Positions 26,137 to 36,562 are shown, numbered from the stretch's first letter. The stretch is DNA of 64,000 nucleotides from JAGDMJ01 sp963809695 (GCA_963809695.1 CAWEKI010000010.1:186001-250000); one strand, 5' to 3'. Made by a program: numbers and translations. The notes: generated by a model not told the origin, from the sequence alone.

Positions 26137-28965
26137 ATGCGCTTCATTGTTACCGTACCGATTGTACTCTGTGCCATTCTTCTCTCTTCAACGGCCCTCC
26201 GCGCTGAAGACGCCGGCAGGCTCACGGGAATTGTCACTGATGCCTCCAATGGGCAGGCTCTTCCAGGCGCCCATGTCGTGATCGTCGGATCAAACCGGGG
26301 CGCCAGCACCGACCTTGACGGAAAGTTCTCCATCATCGGGATTCCGGCCGGCGAGTACACGGTCCGGGCCTCCTATATTGGCTATCAGACCGTCGAGATC
26401 AAGAGTCTCCAGATCATCGCCAACAAATCGGTCACGCAGAATTTCAAGCTTATGCCGGTCGGCGTCACCACCGGCGAGGTCGTGGTTGAAGGGAAGAAAC
26501 CCATGGTCAATGCGCAGGCAACCGCCGCCGAGCAGACGATCACGTCAAGGACCATTGAGACCATCCCGAATGCCAAAGGGGTGGAAGATGTCATGGCGTT
26601 GCAGCCCGGCGTCGTTAAATTGGGCGGCAATCTCTTCCTGCGCGGCGGCAGGGCGAACGAGATCCAGTACCTTGTGGACGGCGTGCCGGTGAACGACATC
26701 CTTGGCGGGTCCAGCGGGCTCCTGGCCACGAACGACGCAAACTCTCAGCTGCAGCAACTGTATGCGGGCGTGCAGAGCGGTTATCTGGGAGGCGGAGCCT
26801 CAGGGCTGGCAGTATCTGCAGGCGCCATTCAGTCGGTGACGGTTTCCAGCAGCGGGTTTGATGCGGAATTCGGAAATGCACAGTCGGGCGTCATCAACAT
26901 TATCACCAAGTCGGGTTCTGACAAATATACCGGGTCGATGCAGTACCGGAGCGATCGTTTCATGACCAACTCGTTCAATGAGATGTATACGGCCCTCAGT
27001 TTTGGAGGACCCGAGCCTATCACATCGTTTCTCCTGCCATTGGCTGGCGTGTCCTTGCCTGGCAAGATCACGTTCTTCATCAATTCCGATTTCAATCAAA
27101 GTGATGGACCCTGGAGTTACGCCAACAACGCGTATTACAACCCGCTCATGCGCAAAATCACATTCGGCGGCTTCTTCGGGAGTGTCTTCGACGGCTTGGG
27201 CTTCAAGTACCGCGATTACCTGAACAACAGGTTCACGTTCGATTCGAAATTGAAATACGACATGGAAAGCCCGGACCAGATCGTGTTCAGCTACCGCACG
27301 AGCCTCGGGACCACCCATGGATATAACCACTTCTGGGAGTTCCGCGCGGACTCGTCAGGTGTGGGGCAAGCCATCTCGTCGCAGACCATCCTGCAATACA
27401 ATCATTTCTTTGGGTCAAATTACAACTCGTTGTTCCGCCTCTCGCTCGGCAGGCTTTCGAATGAAAACCAGAATGGAGTCGGCGTCTTGACCCCTCCCGA
27501 GTTTTCCTGGGCGACGAGCCAGACCGATCCAAACGACGACGCCTTCGGGGAACTCGGAACAGGGCAGGGATGGTCGCATGATCTCACGACCGTGTGGACG
27601 GCGAAAGCAGATTTTCAGAGCCAGATGCATCCCCTCCACCTGGTCAAGATCGGGACCGAATTTAATTATGAGGCCATCCGCTCAACGGAAATTCAGTATC
27701 CGACGGCTGAGAATCGGAATCCAAATCAGAACCCTGCCGGTGAGTATCCCGGCTACGGCCTCTATCGTTGGGTTTTGAACAACTACACGAATCGCGGCGA
27801 CATATACCTTCAGGACAATATCGAGTACCAGGGGATGAACATCCATCTCGGGCTCCGGTACGATTATTTCTATCCCGGGAAGCAGATTTTTGCAAATGAC
27901 TGGGTCACGCAATGGGAGCAGGCGACAAATCTTACCGCGCAATGGCCGCAGCATACGACCGGGGGGAGCTCGCAGCTCTGGTATCTGACGCACGGATGGT
28001 TTAGCCCACGTCTTTCTCTCGGTTATCCCATCACCGAGCAGCTGGTGTTCTATTTCAACTACGGGCATTTTTATCAACTCCCCGACCGCGGGCAGTACTT
28101 CCGCGATCCGTTCACTCTCGAGCCAGGAGGATGGATTGGAAATCCTGACCTCAGGCCTCAGAAGACCGTCCAATATGAGGCCGGATTTGATGACCAGTTC
28201 ATGGAGGATATGGCAGTCAGCATTCGGGGGTTCTACAAGGACATCTACGACTATTCCACGCTGGCGCCCGCCGGGCCACCGGGCCTGCCAACGAACCTGT
28301 TTGTCAACCTCGACTATGCAAGTACACGGGGGTTCGAAGTGACGCTGAACAAAACCCTCTCGCATTATTACTCGGGGAGTGTTGCATATTCGTTCCAGGT
28401 TGCGAAAGGGCGTTCTTCGAGTCCCTATGCTGCGGTGTACCAGCCGCAGTTCCAACTGCCGAGGGAAACCCGGCTGGACTGGGACCAGAACCACACGTTG
28501 AACCTCTTCCTCAGCTACCGGGTTGGACCGCAGGAGGACTACAAGCTTTTTGGTCTCATCCCACTCAACAATTGGGGTCTCTCCGTGACCTGGAGCTATG
28601 GCAGCGGATTCCCGTACACTCCTTACAATACCAACCGATCGCTTGCTGACCTGTATCTTCACAACTCGGCGGACGGCCCTTATTCGTCCCTTGTGAATCT
28701 GACAATGTACAAGGGTTTTTACTTCTTCGATCATCTCAATATCCTCGTGACGCTGGATGTCACGAATGTGCTCAACCGTCGCAACCCATCGACGAACAGT
28801 CTTGTCTATAATAACTACAGCGGACAGACATATCAATACGGTGATTACGACCCGAACAGTCAGATCATATATCCGTGGCGAAGAATGGATGGCGGATACT
28901 TCTATCCCTGGAGATTTGGAGATCCTCGCCAGATATTGCTCGGTGTCAAACTTAACTGGGATTAA
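26137..28965 (+). CDS. TonB-dependent receptor-like outer-membrane protein
   Basis: A 942-aa protein. Signal peptide (residues 1-24), carboxypeptidase-regulatory domain (GRLTGIVTDASNGQALPGAHVVI ... GYQTVEIKSLQI, residues 27-115), plug (IPNAKGVEDVMALQPGVV, LFLRGGRANEIQYLVDGVPVND, GFDAEFGNAQSGVINIITKSGSD, residues 145-265), then a long beta-barrel. The ATG follows GAGGGAG. The plug keeps VDGVPV and NAQSGVINIITK, but I see no clear TonB box before it. The genes around it (lipoproteins, a secreted protein and a PorV-like protein) are a recurring Ignavibacteria arrangement to my knowledge. The receptor may therefore be involved in surface display or nutrient uptake; the substrate is not deducible. 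Confidence 0.87.
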   Translation: MRFIVTVPIVLCAILLSSTALRAEDAGRLTGIVTDASNGQALPGAHVVIVGSNRGASTDLDGKFSIIGIPAGEYTVRASYIGYQTVEIKSLQIIANKSVTQNFKLMPVGVTTGEVVVEGKKPMVNAQATAAEQTITSRTIETIPNAKGVEDVMALQPGVVKLGGNLFLRGGRANEIQYLVDGVPVNDILGGSSGLLATNDANSQLQQLYAGVQSGYLGGGASGLAVSAGAIQSVTVSSSGFDAEFGNAQSGVINIITKSGSDKYTGSMQYRSDRFMTNSFNEMYTALSFGGPEPITSFLLPLAGVSLPGKITFFINSDFNQSDGPWSYANNAYYNPLMRKITFGGFFGSVFDGLGFKYRDYLNNRFTFDSKLKYDMESPDQIVFSYRTSLGTTHGYNHFWEFRADSSGVGQAISSQTILQYNHFFGSNYNSLFRLSLGRLSNENQNGVGVLTPPEFSWATSQTDPNDDAFGELGTGQGWSHDLTTVWTAKADFQSQMHPLHLVKIGTEFNYEAIRSTEIQYPTAENRNPNQNPAGEYPGYGLYRWVLNNYTNRGDIYLQDNIEYQGMNIHLGLRYDYFYPGKQIFANDWVTQWEQATNLTAQWPQHTTGGSSQLWYLTHGWFSPRLSLGYPITEQLVFYFNYGHFYQLPDRGQYFRDPFTLEPGGWIGNPDLRPQKTVQYEAGFDDQFMEDMAVSIRGFYKDIYDYSTLAPAGPPGLPTNLFVNLDYASTRGFEVTLNKTLSHYYSGSVAYSFQVAKGRSSSPYAAVYQPQFQLPRETRLDWDQNHTLNLFLSYRVGPQEDYKLFGLIPLNNWGLSVTWSYGSGFPYTPYNTNRSLADLYLHNSADGPYSSLVNLTMYKGFYFFDHLNILVTLDVTNVLNRRNPSTNSLVYNNYSGQTYQYGDYDPNSQIIYPWRRMDGGYFYPWRFGDPRQILLGVKLNWD

Positions 28966-28970
28966 CCTGC

Positions 28971-30968
28971 ATGACGTTTCGGCTGATGCGTCCAAGCACG
29001 CTCGTGACAATCATCCTTCTGCTCTCTTCGCTGTCCAGCGCTGAGAAGAAGAAGGGAACGGCAAATCATGCCAACGTGCAGAAGAGTGGCACGGTCAGAT
29101 CGACACAGGCCGGTCCTCCGCACACGGAATCGGCGCGCCAGGGATACGACCTGAGGGTCTGGATCAGCAATTTTGGAACTATCGGCGGCGTTGCACGACC
29201 CACCAATTCACCTCCTGAGGTGCTGGGATGTGAGTTCCCCGCCGGCTCGGACATCGAGCATCTGTACGGCGCCGGGGTCTGGATCGGGGGCATCGTGGAC
29301 ACGTCGCATCCGGGGCGCCCGCCATCCCAGGCAACTCTGGTGTCGACCGGTTATGAGGGGTGGGCGGGACCATTGGAGGAACTCTTCCCCAGCGATGACG
29401 CGCGCGACCGGATCTGGACTGCAACCATTTCGGATTCCACAAAGCCGGCCGACTGGGATGAGTACTGGGGCACTTCTCTCCCGTTCAGGCCAGTTTCAGA
29501 CCAGGATTTCTATTGCACCTACACTGATACATTCAACACGGCAATTGCGCAGCATGTGCCGCTTCATGTCAAGGTGATCCAGAAATCCTATTCCTGGGTG
29601 GGAGGCTACGCGGATGCGATCGTTCCTATTGAGTACTGGATCATCAATGTGGGAACGAAGCCTATCCAGCAGGCGTACATAGGCTATTTCACCGATACTG
29701 ACCTGGGGCCGTATTACGTCACAACTGCCAATGGCTACACGCATGACTTTTGGACACAAAACTTTACCGGATACTACAAGAACCTCCGGACGGCTTATTG
29801 TTTCAACCCGGTTGATCGCGGAAGCACGCCGCTCGGCGTGACGCTGCTCAGCACGCCAAGGCCGTTGGATTCACTGAAATACTCCTTCCGATGGTATCGC
29901 GGCGAGGAAAGTCCTACGCCTGACGTGGAGCGGTACAAGTGGCTGAGCTCGGGCGAGATCAAACCGGACCAATCCATCAACGACCTTTCCGATACGCGCT
30001 TTCTGTTCGGATTTGGGTCTTTCAATATCATGCCGAAAGACACACTGAAAATTGTCATGGCCATTATTTCCGGTAATGACCTCGACGATCTCAAGGAGAA
30101 TGCGATCCGTGCCTTGAAGCTTGAACAGCGCGGGTATAAGGTGCCGATTACGCCTCCGTCGCCGCCGTTACATGTGAGTCTGGGACAGCGGAGGGTGGAG
30201 CTCGACTGGAAGTGGAGGCCCGGTGACAGGGGCATCGATCCGGAGACTGTGATCGATGACTCGAACAAGATCGCGCAGGCGGACACGACCAAGAACGGAA
30301 AAGTGTTCGAGGGGTACAAGCTCTATCGGAGCGAGAACCCCGCCGGCGGCGTGTCGAGTTTTACGCTGCTGCGACAGATCGACATGATCGATCCCTGGAG
30401 CCAGAATACCGGCCTTGAGTACCAATTCATCGATTCCAATCTGGTGCGGGGCAAAACGTACTGGTACGCCGTGACCTCGTTCACAATTCCCGATTACAGC
30501 ATCGTGTCGGCGAAGAACCCTGACGGAACAACAACCACGGACACAATCCTGGTGCAGCCGCTGGAATCGTCCGTGCTCGCCAATGCGACGAAAGTGGACC
30601 TGCCGTTTGCCACTTCGCATCAGGTGGGGCAGGTGAGGGTTGTCCCGAACCCGTACAGAACCGACGCCAACTACACGCTTGAGAGCGGGGGATGGGAAGG
30701 ACGCGGCATCAACTGGAATGAAAGTAAACGCGTGATCAAGTTCATCTACCTTCCCACTGAATGCACGATCCGCATCTTTACACTGGTCGGCGAACTGGTG
30801 GCGACCATCGAGCATCGTCCCGGGAATCCGGGATACGATCCGGACCGGGGGGAAGAAGATTGGCATCTGTTCAGCCAGAGCAACAGGGCTATCGCGAGCG
30901 GCGTGTATCTCTTTACGGTTGAATCCGACCTTGGCAGACAGGTTGGAAAATTTGTGATCATCAAGTAA
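28971..30968 (+). CDS. Secreted protein with a divergent sorting-domain-like C-terminus
   Basis: A 665-aa protein with a signal peptide (residues 1-24). The middle has repeated WISNFGTIGG, GAGVWIGGIVDT and a WRPGDRG...YKLYRSENPAGG stretch typical of an Fn3 module. The last 90 residues read VRVVPNPYR ... IRIFTLVGELV ... SGVYLFTVES...GKFVIIK. That is the strand pattern of a T9SS C-terminal sorting domain, although NPYR replaces the usual NYPNPFNP. Five bases separate it from the receptor gene and ten from the PorV-like gene. ATG 28986 is an alternative start. Related proteins are known as hypothetical T9SS-associated proteins; function unknown. Confidence 0.65.
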   Translation: MTFRLMRPSTLVTIILLLSSLSSAEKKKGTANHANVQKSGTVRSTQAGPPHTESARQGYDLRVWISNFGTIGGVARPTNSPPEVLGCEFPAGSDIEHLYGAGVWIGGIVDTSHPGRPPSQATLVSTGYEGWAGPLEELFPSDDARDRIWTATISDSTKPADWDEYWGTSLPFRPVSDQDFYCTYTDTFNTAIAQHVPLHVKVIQKSYSWVGGYADAIVPIEYWIINVGTKPIQQAYIGYFTDTDLGPYYVTTANGYTHDFWTQNFTGYYKNLRTAYCFNPVDRGSTPLGVTLLSTPRPLDSLKYSFRWYRGEESPTPDVERYKWLSSGEIKPDQSINDLSDTRFLFGFGSFNIMPKDTLKIVMAIISGNDLDDLKENAIRALKLEQRGYKVPITPPSPPLHVSLGQRRVELDWKWRPGDRGIDPETVIDDSNKIAQADTTKNGKVFEGYKLYRSENPAGGVSSFTLLRQIDMIDPWSQNTGLEYQFIDSNLVRGKTYWYAVTSFTIPDYSIVSAKNPDGTTTTDTILVQPLESSVLANATKVDLPFATSHQVGQVRVVPNPYRTDANYTLESGGWEGRGINWNESKRVIKFIYLPTECTIRIFTLVGELVATIEHRPGNPGYDPDRGEEDWHLFSQSNRAIASGVYLFTVESDLGRQVGKFVIIK

Positions 30969-30978
30969 TGGAATTGCA

Positions 30979-31938
30979 ATGACCAGAAGTCTTCGCATTT
31001 GCGCCGTCATGCTCATGGTCCTGGTGGCAGCTTCCCCCGGACAAGCGGGGGATAGGTCCGGGATCGTGTCCGGGAATTTTCTGAAGATCCCCGTAAATGC
31101 CCGTATCGTAGGGATGGGGGGAACCAGTGTTGCCCTTATTGATAACGCCTCCTGCCTGGCCTACAACCCTTCCGGGATGGTCTACGTGCGACAAGCCGAG
31201 CCGACGTCTTCGTTCCAGTATGGCCTCTCGGCATCCTACACACAATGGATTGCCGACATCAAGCACTCCTTCTTTGGTGCCGTCCTCAATGTGGATGGGG
31301 TTGGGGCCATAGGTCTTGGCACTGCGATTCTGACAACCGGCGACATGGAAGTCACGACACCGGCGTTCCCCGACGGCACGGGAGAGAATTTCAGGGCCAG
31401 CGACTATGCCTTCATTCTCGCTCTCGCCCGGCAGATCAGCGACAAATTCTCCGTCGGCGTCAGCGCAAAGTACATCCGCTCATATCTCTACAACACGGAA
31501 TACGGGGCTTCATGCTTCGCATTTGACGCCGGCACGATATACGAAATCCCCGCATTGCGGTCGCGGCTCGGAATGTCCGTTTCGAATCTGGGCAGCGACA
31601 TGAAGTTTATCAACGAGGCGTACTCGTTGCCCACGGCCCTGCGGTTTGGGGTCCTGACGGATGTCATTGATGAGCCGGCACACGTCCTGAAAGCGGTTTT
31701 CCAGATCAGCCGCCCGAACGACTCCAACGAACAGTACAATCTGGGAGCGGAATACACCTTTGCCCGGAACTTTACGCTCCGCGGCGGATACAAGTTCGGC
31801 TATGATGCGGAAGACTGGACCGCAGGGTTCGGGCTGAATTTTGATCTCTCCGGCGTGCGGGCGAAGTTGGACTACGGGTACAACAACTTCAAGTGGTTGC
31901 CCGGAACCCATTCGATCTCGATGGAAGTGGGAATGTGA
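30979..31938 (+). CDS. PorV/PorQ-family outer-membrane protein
   Basis: A 319-aa protein with a signal peptide (residues 1-23). The first mature strands contain ARIVGMGGTSVALIDNASCLAYNPSGM, the hallmark of the PorV/UPF0164 family of 14-strand FadL-like barrels. PorV binds C-terminal sorting domains of T9SS cargo and shuttles them to the attachment complex. Length is slightly shorter than PorV but normal for family members in this phylum. It lies between a secreted protein with a sorting-like C-terminus and a large T9SS cargo gene, which supports a role in secretion or surface attachment. Whether it is the general PorV or a dedicated paralogue cannot be told here. Confidence 0.82.
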   Translation: MTRSLRICAVMLMVLVAASPGQAGDRSGIVSGNFLKIPVNARIVGMGGTSVALIDNASCLAYNPSGMVYVRQAEPTSSFQYGLSASYTQWIADIKHSFFGAVLNVDGVGAIGLGTAILTTGDMEVTTPAFPDGTGENFRASDYAFILALARQISDKFSVGVSAKYIRSYLYNTEYGASCFAFDAGTIYEIPALRSRLGMSVSNLGSDMKFINEAYSLPTALRFGVLTDVIDEPAHVLKAVFQISRPNDSNEQYNLGAEYTFARNFTLRGGYKFGYDAEDWTAGFGLNFDLSGVRAKLDYGYNNFKWLPGTHSISMEVGM

Positions 31939-32010
31939 GTGTCCAGATTTCGTGGATTGTGGAGTACCAGTATCGTGGTTTTGTCAATGATCAACCTGAG
32001 GGGGAGAAAC

Positions 32011-35000
32011 ATGACTGAAGAGATACGACCGGCAATGATTCGGGCGAGTGTCTTGGTGCTGCTCTTTGGATTCCAATGGTTTTTCCCGCAGGCAGTGCTG
32101 TCACAGGCCGAAAAACCGGGCATCAAGGCCCTGCGCAGCCCGGACCGCCATGCGCAACAGTATGAATGGTCCACGCAGACGCGTCCAAATCTCGACGGGA
32201 CGAATCCCACCCTTGCGCGGTTGGATGCCTACATGCAGAAGCAAGCCTTTGCGAAACTCAGCGGGGATACTTCGTCCTGGCATCCGATTGGTCCCTGGCC
32301 CGCGAGTATGGGATCGTACGGCACGGTTTCCGGGAGAGTCACGACGCTGGCAATTGACCCGCAGCATCCGGACACGATCTACATCGGTGCGGCCGATGGA
32401 GGGGTATGGAAGACTCTGGACGGAGGTGTGCACTGGAACCCGCTGACCGATGACCAACCTACACTGGCCTGTGGGGCGCTTGCGATCGATCCGGTCAACA
32501 CAGATGTCATTTACTGGGGAACCGGAGAGCAGAACGGATGCGGATCCCTTTGCTACTCGGGGATCGGAATTCTCAAGTCATCGGATGGCGGAACGACCTG
32601 GGCGATGACGGGATTGCAGAGAACCGGATCGGCAACTTACACGATCGTGATCCATCCAACCGCGACTAACACGGTTTTTGCCGCGATGGATAATGGTGTC
32701 TATCGCTCAACGGACGGCGGCGCAGGCTGGAGCACAGTTCTTACGGGCAGGGCCACGGACCTGATCCTGAATCCTGACACCGCGGCGACGATGTACGCCG
32801 CGATAGCCGGTACAGGCTTGTACAAGAGTACGGACGGGGGTTCGAGCTGGGTGCTCAAGCCTACGGGCTTGCCGCCTGCAGGGCAGATCGGCCGGATGAC
32901 ACTTGCCCTCTGTGCGGCGCAGCCGGCGACGGTCTATTCGCGGATCTTCGGAAGCCATCCCACTGTGTCGGGATCAGACACGAACAGGGTGTACCGATCC
33001 ACTGATGCCGGCGAAACATGGAACATCGTTGCTGCTCCCATCTCCTGGAGTCCGAAGCTGCGGGGCACGAACGGGAGCGGTGCAGGCTACTCTCTTCTTG
33101 GCGTGAATGAGCGGAACGACCCCGAGGGTGGAGATGAGGAGCCGGGAGGAGCGCAAGGCTGGTATAACAACTACATCGCAGTGGACCCGACTGATCCGAA
33201 CATCGTCTACGTCGGCGGGATCGACCTCTGGCGTACCACCAACGGAGGTGCGAACTGGTCCAACCTCAGCAGAGGGTACCAGGGCGGCCCGGTCCATGTG
33301 GACCAGCATGCATTTGGTTTCGACCCCTCGAATCCGAATTCCATCGTGGTCGGCAATGATGGCGGCGTGTATCGTTCGACCAACCGCGGGACAACCTGGT
33401 CGAACCTGAATGGCGACTTGAATACCATTCAATTCTATTCGATTGCTGTTGATCCGGGTTCTGCTTCGGTCACGTATGGCGGAACTCAGGACAACGGGAC
33501 CCAGCGCAGGATGGGGGGGACCCTGTGGGGGGATGTGACCGGCGGCGACGGAGGCTTTGTGAACGTGGACTATACGAACTCCAACTACGTCTACGGAGAA
33601 TACCAGAATGGCTTCCACCTCAGGTCGATGGACGGTGGATACAGCTTCTCCACCATCATGAACGGGATCGGAGAACAGGGGAACTGGATGACGCCCGTGG
33701 AGATGGATCCGAACACCCCTGCGACGCTCTATACCGGGACGACGAAATTCTACAAGACCATGGACAGAGGGAGTAACTGGACAGCGCTTGGCACGGCGGT
33801 CGACCTGAATCCTTCGCCGAGCAAGATCTCCGCGATCGGCATTGGGAAATCGAACAGCCAGCTCATTTACGCGGGATTGGGAGGGCATGGCGTCTACCGT
33901 TCCTTCAATGGCGGTGCGAAATGGACGAATGTTACCAACGGCTTGCCCGGTCTCTGGGTGAGCAAGATTCTGGTGCATCCCGATTCAAGCAACATTGTGT
34001 ATGTAACGTTTTCGGGCTACGGCGCAGCGCACGTGTTCAAGTCGACCAATAGCGGGGGGGCGTGGGCCAGCATTTCCTCGAACCTGCCCAACATTCCGGT
34101 GAACGTCATTGTCAAGGACCCGGTGGACGACAGCACGCTCTATGTCGGGACAGACGTGGGCGTGTATGTTTCCCGCAGTGAGGGAGCATCGTGGGCGCCA
34201 TTTGTCAACGGTTTGCCCAACGTGGCCGTGAACGACATGGAGTTCACGCAAACCGGGGCTCTCCGTGCAGCAACCGGTGGAAGAGGGATGTGGGAGTATT
34301 CATTGCCGAACGTTGCGGTGGTTGCGGTGCGGATGAACCCTCCGGAGGCGGGGACTGTCCTGCCGTCGGCGTTCATCGCCGGGCGAAAGGGAGACACTGT
34401 GATGATTTCGGTCGCGGCCAACCCGGGCTACCAGTTTGTGAACTGGGGCGGCGATACGTCGGCGACGGTGAACCCTCTTCAGGTGATCCTCTGGAAGGAC
34501 AAGGACCTCGTGGCAAACTTCAAATCGCTTTCGCTACCCCGAGACGCATTCTATACGACGACAAACAGCGATCGCAAAGAGATCCCATTCCAGTGGATTG
34601 AGCTCAGGACCGACAGCTCCGCAGTTCTGATCCAACCCGCTCAGTGGCACAACCGCAAGCCGATCGCGGATCCGGTGGACGATGGTACGGCGGGCCCGTT
34701 CCTCCTCGATATGCCTTTCTATTTTTACGGCAGCACGGCACGGAAAGAATCTGTGTATGTCGGCGCAAACGGAGCGCTCTCTCTGAGCCAGGACAATGTG
34801 AACGACCTGGGGAGCGACGGCGCCGGCTATTACAGCGACGGATGGATGATCCCGGGCGCTCCGGTCCTGGATCTGGTTTCGCCTTTCTGGAACGACCTCT
34901 GGCTTACCCCGGGGAGCGGCCATGGTGATGTGTACTACAAAAAGGATATTGCGAATAAGACGTTCATCGTCGAATGGTACCGTGCCGGGGATTTCAATGC

Positions 35001-35526
35001 TGCCTCTGATACGACGGCGACCTTCGAGGTGATCCTGAACGGGACGACCAACACGATTGTCTTCCAGTATCTGAATGTTGGGAGGACGAACCTCGATTCT
35101 ACGGCAATCATCGGAATCCAAAAGGACGGAATCACCGGACTGTTATACTACCTTGGCGGCAAATCCCGAAGGCCTCCCGAGTGGATGGTTCACGACAGCC
35201 TGGCGATATCATTCAACCCCCGGTTTGCCGTGGAGGTGGCGGAAGGGCCATCAAGCCTTCCGCAGGCCTATGCGCTCTCCCAGAATTATCCGAATCCGTT
35301 CAATCCGAACACGGTGGTCAGCAGCCAGCTTCCGGTTGCCAGTCATGTACGGTTGGTAGTGTACGACGTTTTGGGTCGGGAGGTTGCTGTGTTGGTCGAC
35401 GAGAGAAGAGCGGCCGGGACGTACAGGGACAGCTTCGATGCCAGCGGCCTTGCCAGTGGTGTCTATTTCTACCGGCTCGTGGCAGGTGACTTCACCGCGA
35501 TTCGCAAAATGATCCTGCTCAAGTGA
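32011..35526 (+). CDS. Asp-box (BNR/sortilin-like) repeat protein with T9SS sorting domain
   Basis: A 1171-aa secreted protein. The start is taken at ATG 32011 because GGGGGAG precedes it and a signal peptide ends AVLSQ; the frame opens 24 codons earlier. From about residue 90 to 770 it has at least nine Asp-box hairpins (SSDGGTTW, STDGGAGW, STDGGSSW, STDAGETW, STNRGTTW and others), forming one or two sortilin/VPS10-like beta-propellers. A GYQFVNWGGD module follows at about 780-850. Next comes a nidogen-like module (residues 860-1080; DDGTAGPF, GHGDVYY, FIVEWYRAGDF) also found in the 37405 gene. The last 90 residues are a type A sorting domain (ALSQNYPNPFNP ... LGREVAVLV ... SGVYFYRL). It is exported across the outer membrane and anchored or released. 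Confidence 0.88.
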   Translation: MTEEIRPAMIRASVLVLLFGFQWFFPQAVLSQAEKPGIKALRSPDRHAQQYEWSTQTRPNLDGTNPTLARLDAYMQKQAFAKLSGDTSSWHPIGPWPASMGSYGTVSGRVTTLAIDPQHPDTIYIGAADGGVWKTLDGGVHWNPLTDDQPTLACGALAIDPVNTDVIYWGTGEQNGCGSLCYSGIGILKSSDGGTTWAMTGLQRTGSATYTIVIHPTATNTVFAAMDNGVYRSTDGGAGWSTVLTGRATDLILNPDTAATMYAAIAGTGLYKSTDGGSSWVLKPTGLPPAGQIGRMTLALCAAQPATVYSRIFGSHPTVSGSDTNRVYRSTDAGETWNIVAAPISWSPKLRGTNGSGAGYSLLGVNERNDPEGGDEEPGGAQGWYNNYIAVDPTDPNIVYVGGIDLWRTTNGGANWSNLSRGYQGGPVHVDQHAFGFDPSNPNSIVVGNDGGVYRSTNRGTTWSNLNGDLNTIQFYSIAVDPGSASVTYGGTQDNGTQRRMGGTLWGDVTGGDGGFVNVDYTNSNYVYGEYQNGFHLRSMDGGYSFSTIMNGIGEQGNWMTPVEMDPNTPATLYTGTTKFYKTMDRGSNWTALGTAVDLNPSPSKISAIGIGKSNSQLIYAGLGGHGVYRSFNGGAKWTNVTNGLPGLWVSKILVHPDSSNIVYVTFSGYGAAHVFKSTNSGGAWASISSNLPNIPVNVIVKDPVDDSTLYVGTDVGVYVSRSEGASWAPFVNGLPNVAVNDMEFTQTGALRAATGGRGMWEYSLPNVAVVAVRMNPPEAGTVLPSAFIAGRKGDTVMISVAANPGYQFVNWGGDTSATVNPLQVILWKDKDLVANFKSLSLPRDAFYTTTNSDRKEIPFQWIELRTDSSAVLIQPAQWHNRKPIADPVDDGTAGPFLLDMPFYFYGSTARKESVYVGANGALSLSQDNVNDLGSDGAGYYSDGWMIPGAPVLDLVSPFWNDLWLTPGSGHGDVYYKKDIANKTFIVEWYRAGDFNAASDTTATFEVILNGTTNTIVFQYLNVGRTNLDSTAIIGIQKDGITGLLYYLGGKSRRPPEWMVHDSLAISFNPRFAVEVAEGPSSLPQAYALSQNYPNPFNPNTVVSSQLPVASHVRLVVYDVLGREVAVLVDERRAAGTYRDSFDASGLASGVYFYRLVAGDFTAIRKMILLK

Positions 35527-35530
35527 CTGA

Positions 35531-36562
35531 ATGACAGACTATGTCGTCAGATCTCTGGGAATGCTATTTGTTGCACTCCTCCTGAGCCTCAATTCGCCCG
35601 GGTGCAAGGATACGGTGGACGAACCCAAGGCAAGCGGCGAGAAGTGGATGGTGATCACGGCTTCGGCCGGTGGGCTGGTGTCGAACAATATCCTGAGCAT
35701 CTCGTTCGATGCGTCGGGCAGGAAGTGGATAGGCACATCCGATGGGGTTTCGCAGTATGCCAGAGGCGTTTGGACAACCTTTACGACAGCCGATGGGCTG
35801 AGCGGCAACCGTGTGACCGCGATTGCTCCAGGGCGCGATGCCAGTCTCTGGTTCGGGACGGGCGGGAACTTCGTGACTCGCTATATCGAACATGATCCTC
35901 GGCAAGTCTGGAGAACCTACGGTGTGTCCGATGGACTCGTCGACGGCTTCATCTACTCGCTGGCAATTGACTATTATGGGGATGCGTGGGTCGGGACGAA
36001 CGGCGGGGCCTATCAGTTTGTGGAGACTCCGGGGAGCACCACCCATGCCGGCGTCTGGAAGAGCTACGGAACCACCGATGGCCTTCCCGAGACTCGTGTG
36101 ACCGCCGTGGCTGTAGATATCAACAATATTAAATGGTTTGGCACAGCGTTTTCGGGCATTGCCGCCTTCGACGGCAGTGCATGGCAGCCCTACCCGTTGC
36201 CGCAGGGGGAGCGTGTCCGGACAACCGCAATTGCCACGGATGCCAGAGGGGTGAAATGGATTGCCACCTGGAACGGGGCGCTTCGGTTTGACGGCAGCAA
36301 CTGGACCGTGTACGACACAACCGCGGGGCTGGCCAGCAATACCGTGAATTCCGTCACCGTGGAGGGGGGGACGATCGTGTGGTTTGGAACAAATCGCGGA
36401 GCAAGTCGATTCGATGGGGTGACCTGGACGAAATTCAACCGTGCCAACAGCAGCCTCATAAGCGACACGGTCAATGTTGTTGCGGCGGATGTCAGCAGGA
36501 ATGTCTGGTTTGGCACCCCGCTGGGAGTCACTGTGTATAATGAAAGCGGAATACAACTATGA
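35531..36562 (+). CDS. Lipoprotein with two-component-regulator-type propeller repeats
   Basis: A 343-aa protein with a lipoprotein signal (LNSPGC, Cys25). It has at least six repeats of about 40-50 residues of the form L-S-N-x-V-x-(A/S)-(I/V)-x-x-D-x-x-G-x-x-W-(I/F)-G-T, as in KWIGTSDGVSQY, LWFGTGG, AWVGTNGGAYQF, KWFGTAFSG, IVWFGTNRGASRF and VWFGTPLGVTVY. These are the Reg_prop repeats that normally form the periplasmic sensor of hybrid histidine kinases. Here no membrane helix, kinase or response regulator follows, so the propeller stands alone on a lipid anchor. Its TGA overlaps the next ATG. No clear Shine-Dalgarno; the gene follows the Asp-box gene by four bases. Confidence 0.8.
   Translation: MTDYVVRSLGMLFVALLLSLNSPGCKDTVDEPKASGEKWMVITASAGGLVSNNILSISFDASGRKWIGTSDGVSQYARGVWTTFTTADGLSGNRVTAIAPGRDASLWFGTGGNFVTRYIEHDPRQVWRTYGVSDGLVDGFIYSLAIDYYGDAWVGTNGGAYQFVETPGSTTHAGVWKSYGTTDGLPETRVTAVAVDINNIKWFGTAFSGIAAFDGSAWQPYPLPQGERVRTTAIATDARGVKWIATWNGALRFDGSNWTVYDTTAGLASNTVNSVTVEGGTIVWFGTNRGASRFDGVTWTKFNRANSSLISDTVNVVAADVSRNVWFGTPLGVTVYNESGIQL

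Noticed and set aside
27682..29010. 442-codon minus-strand frame opposite the TonB-type receptor
   Set aside because: Shadow of a receptor gene with full plug motifs; the minus-strand translation has no recognisable domain, signal peptide or ribosome-binding site.
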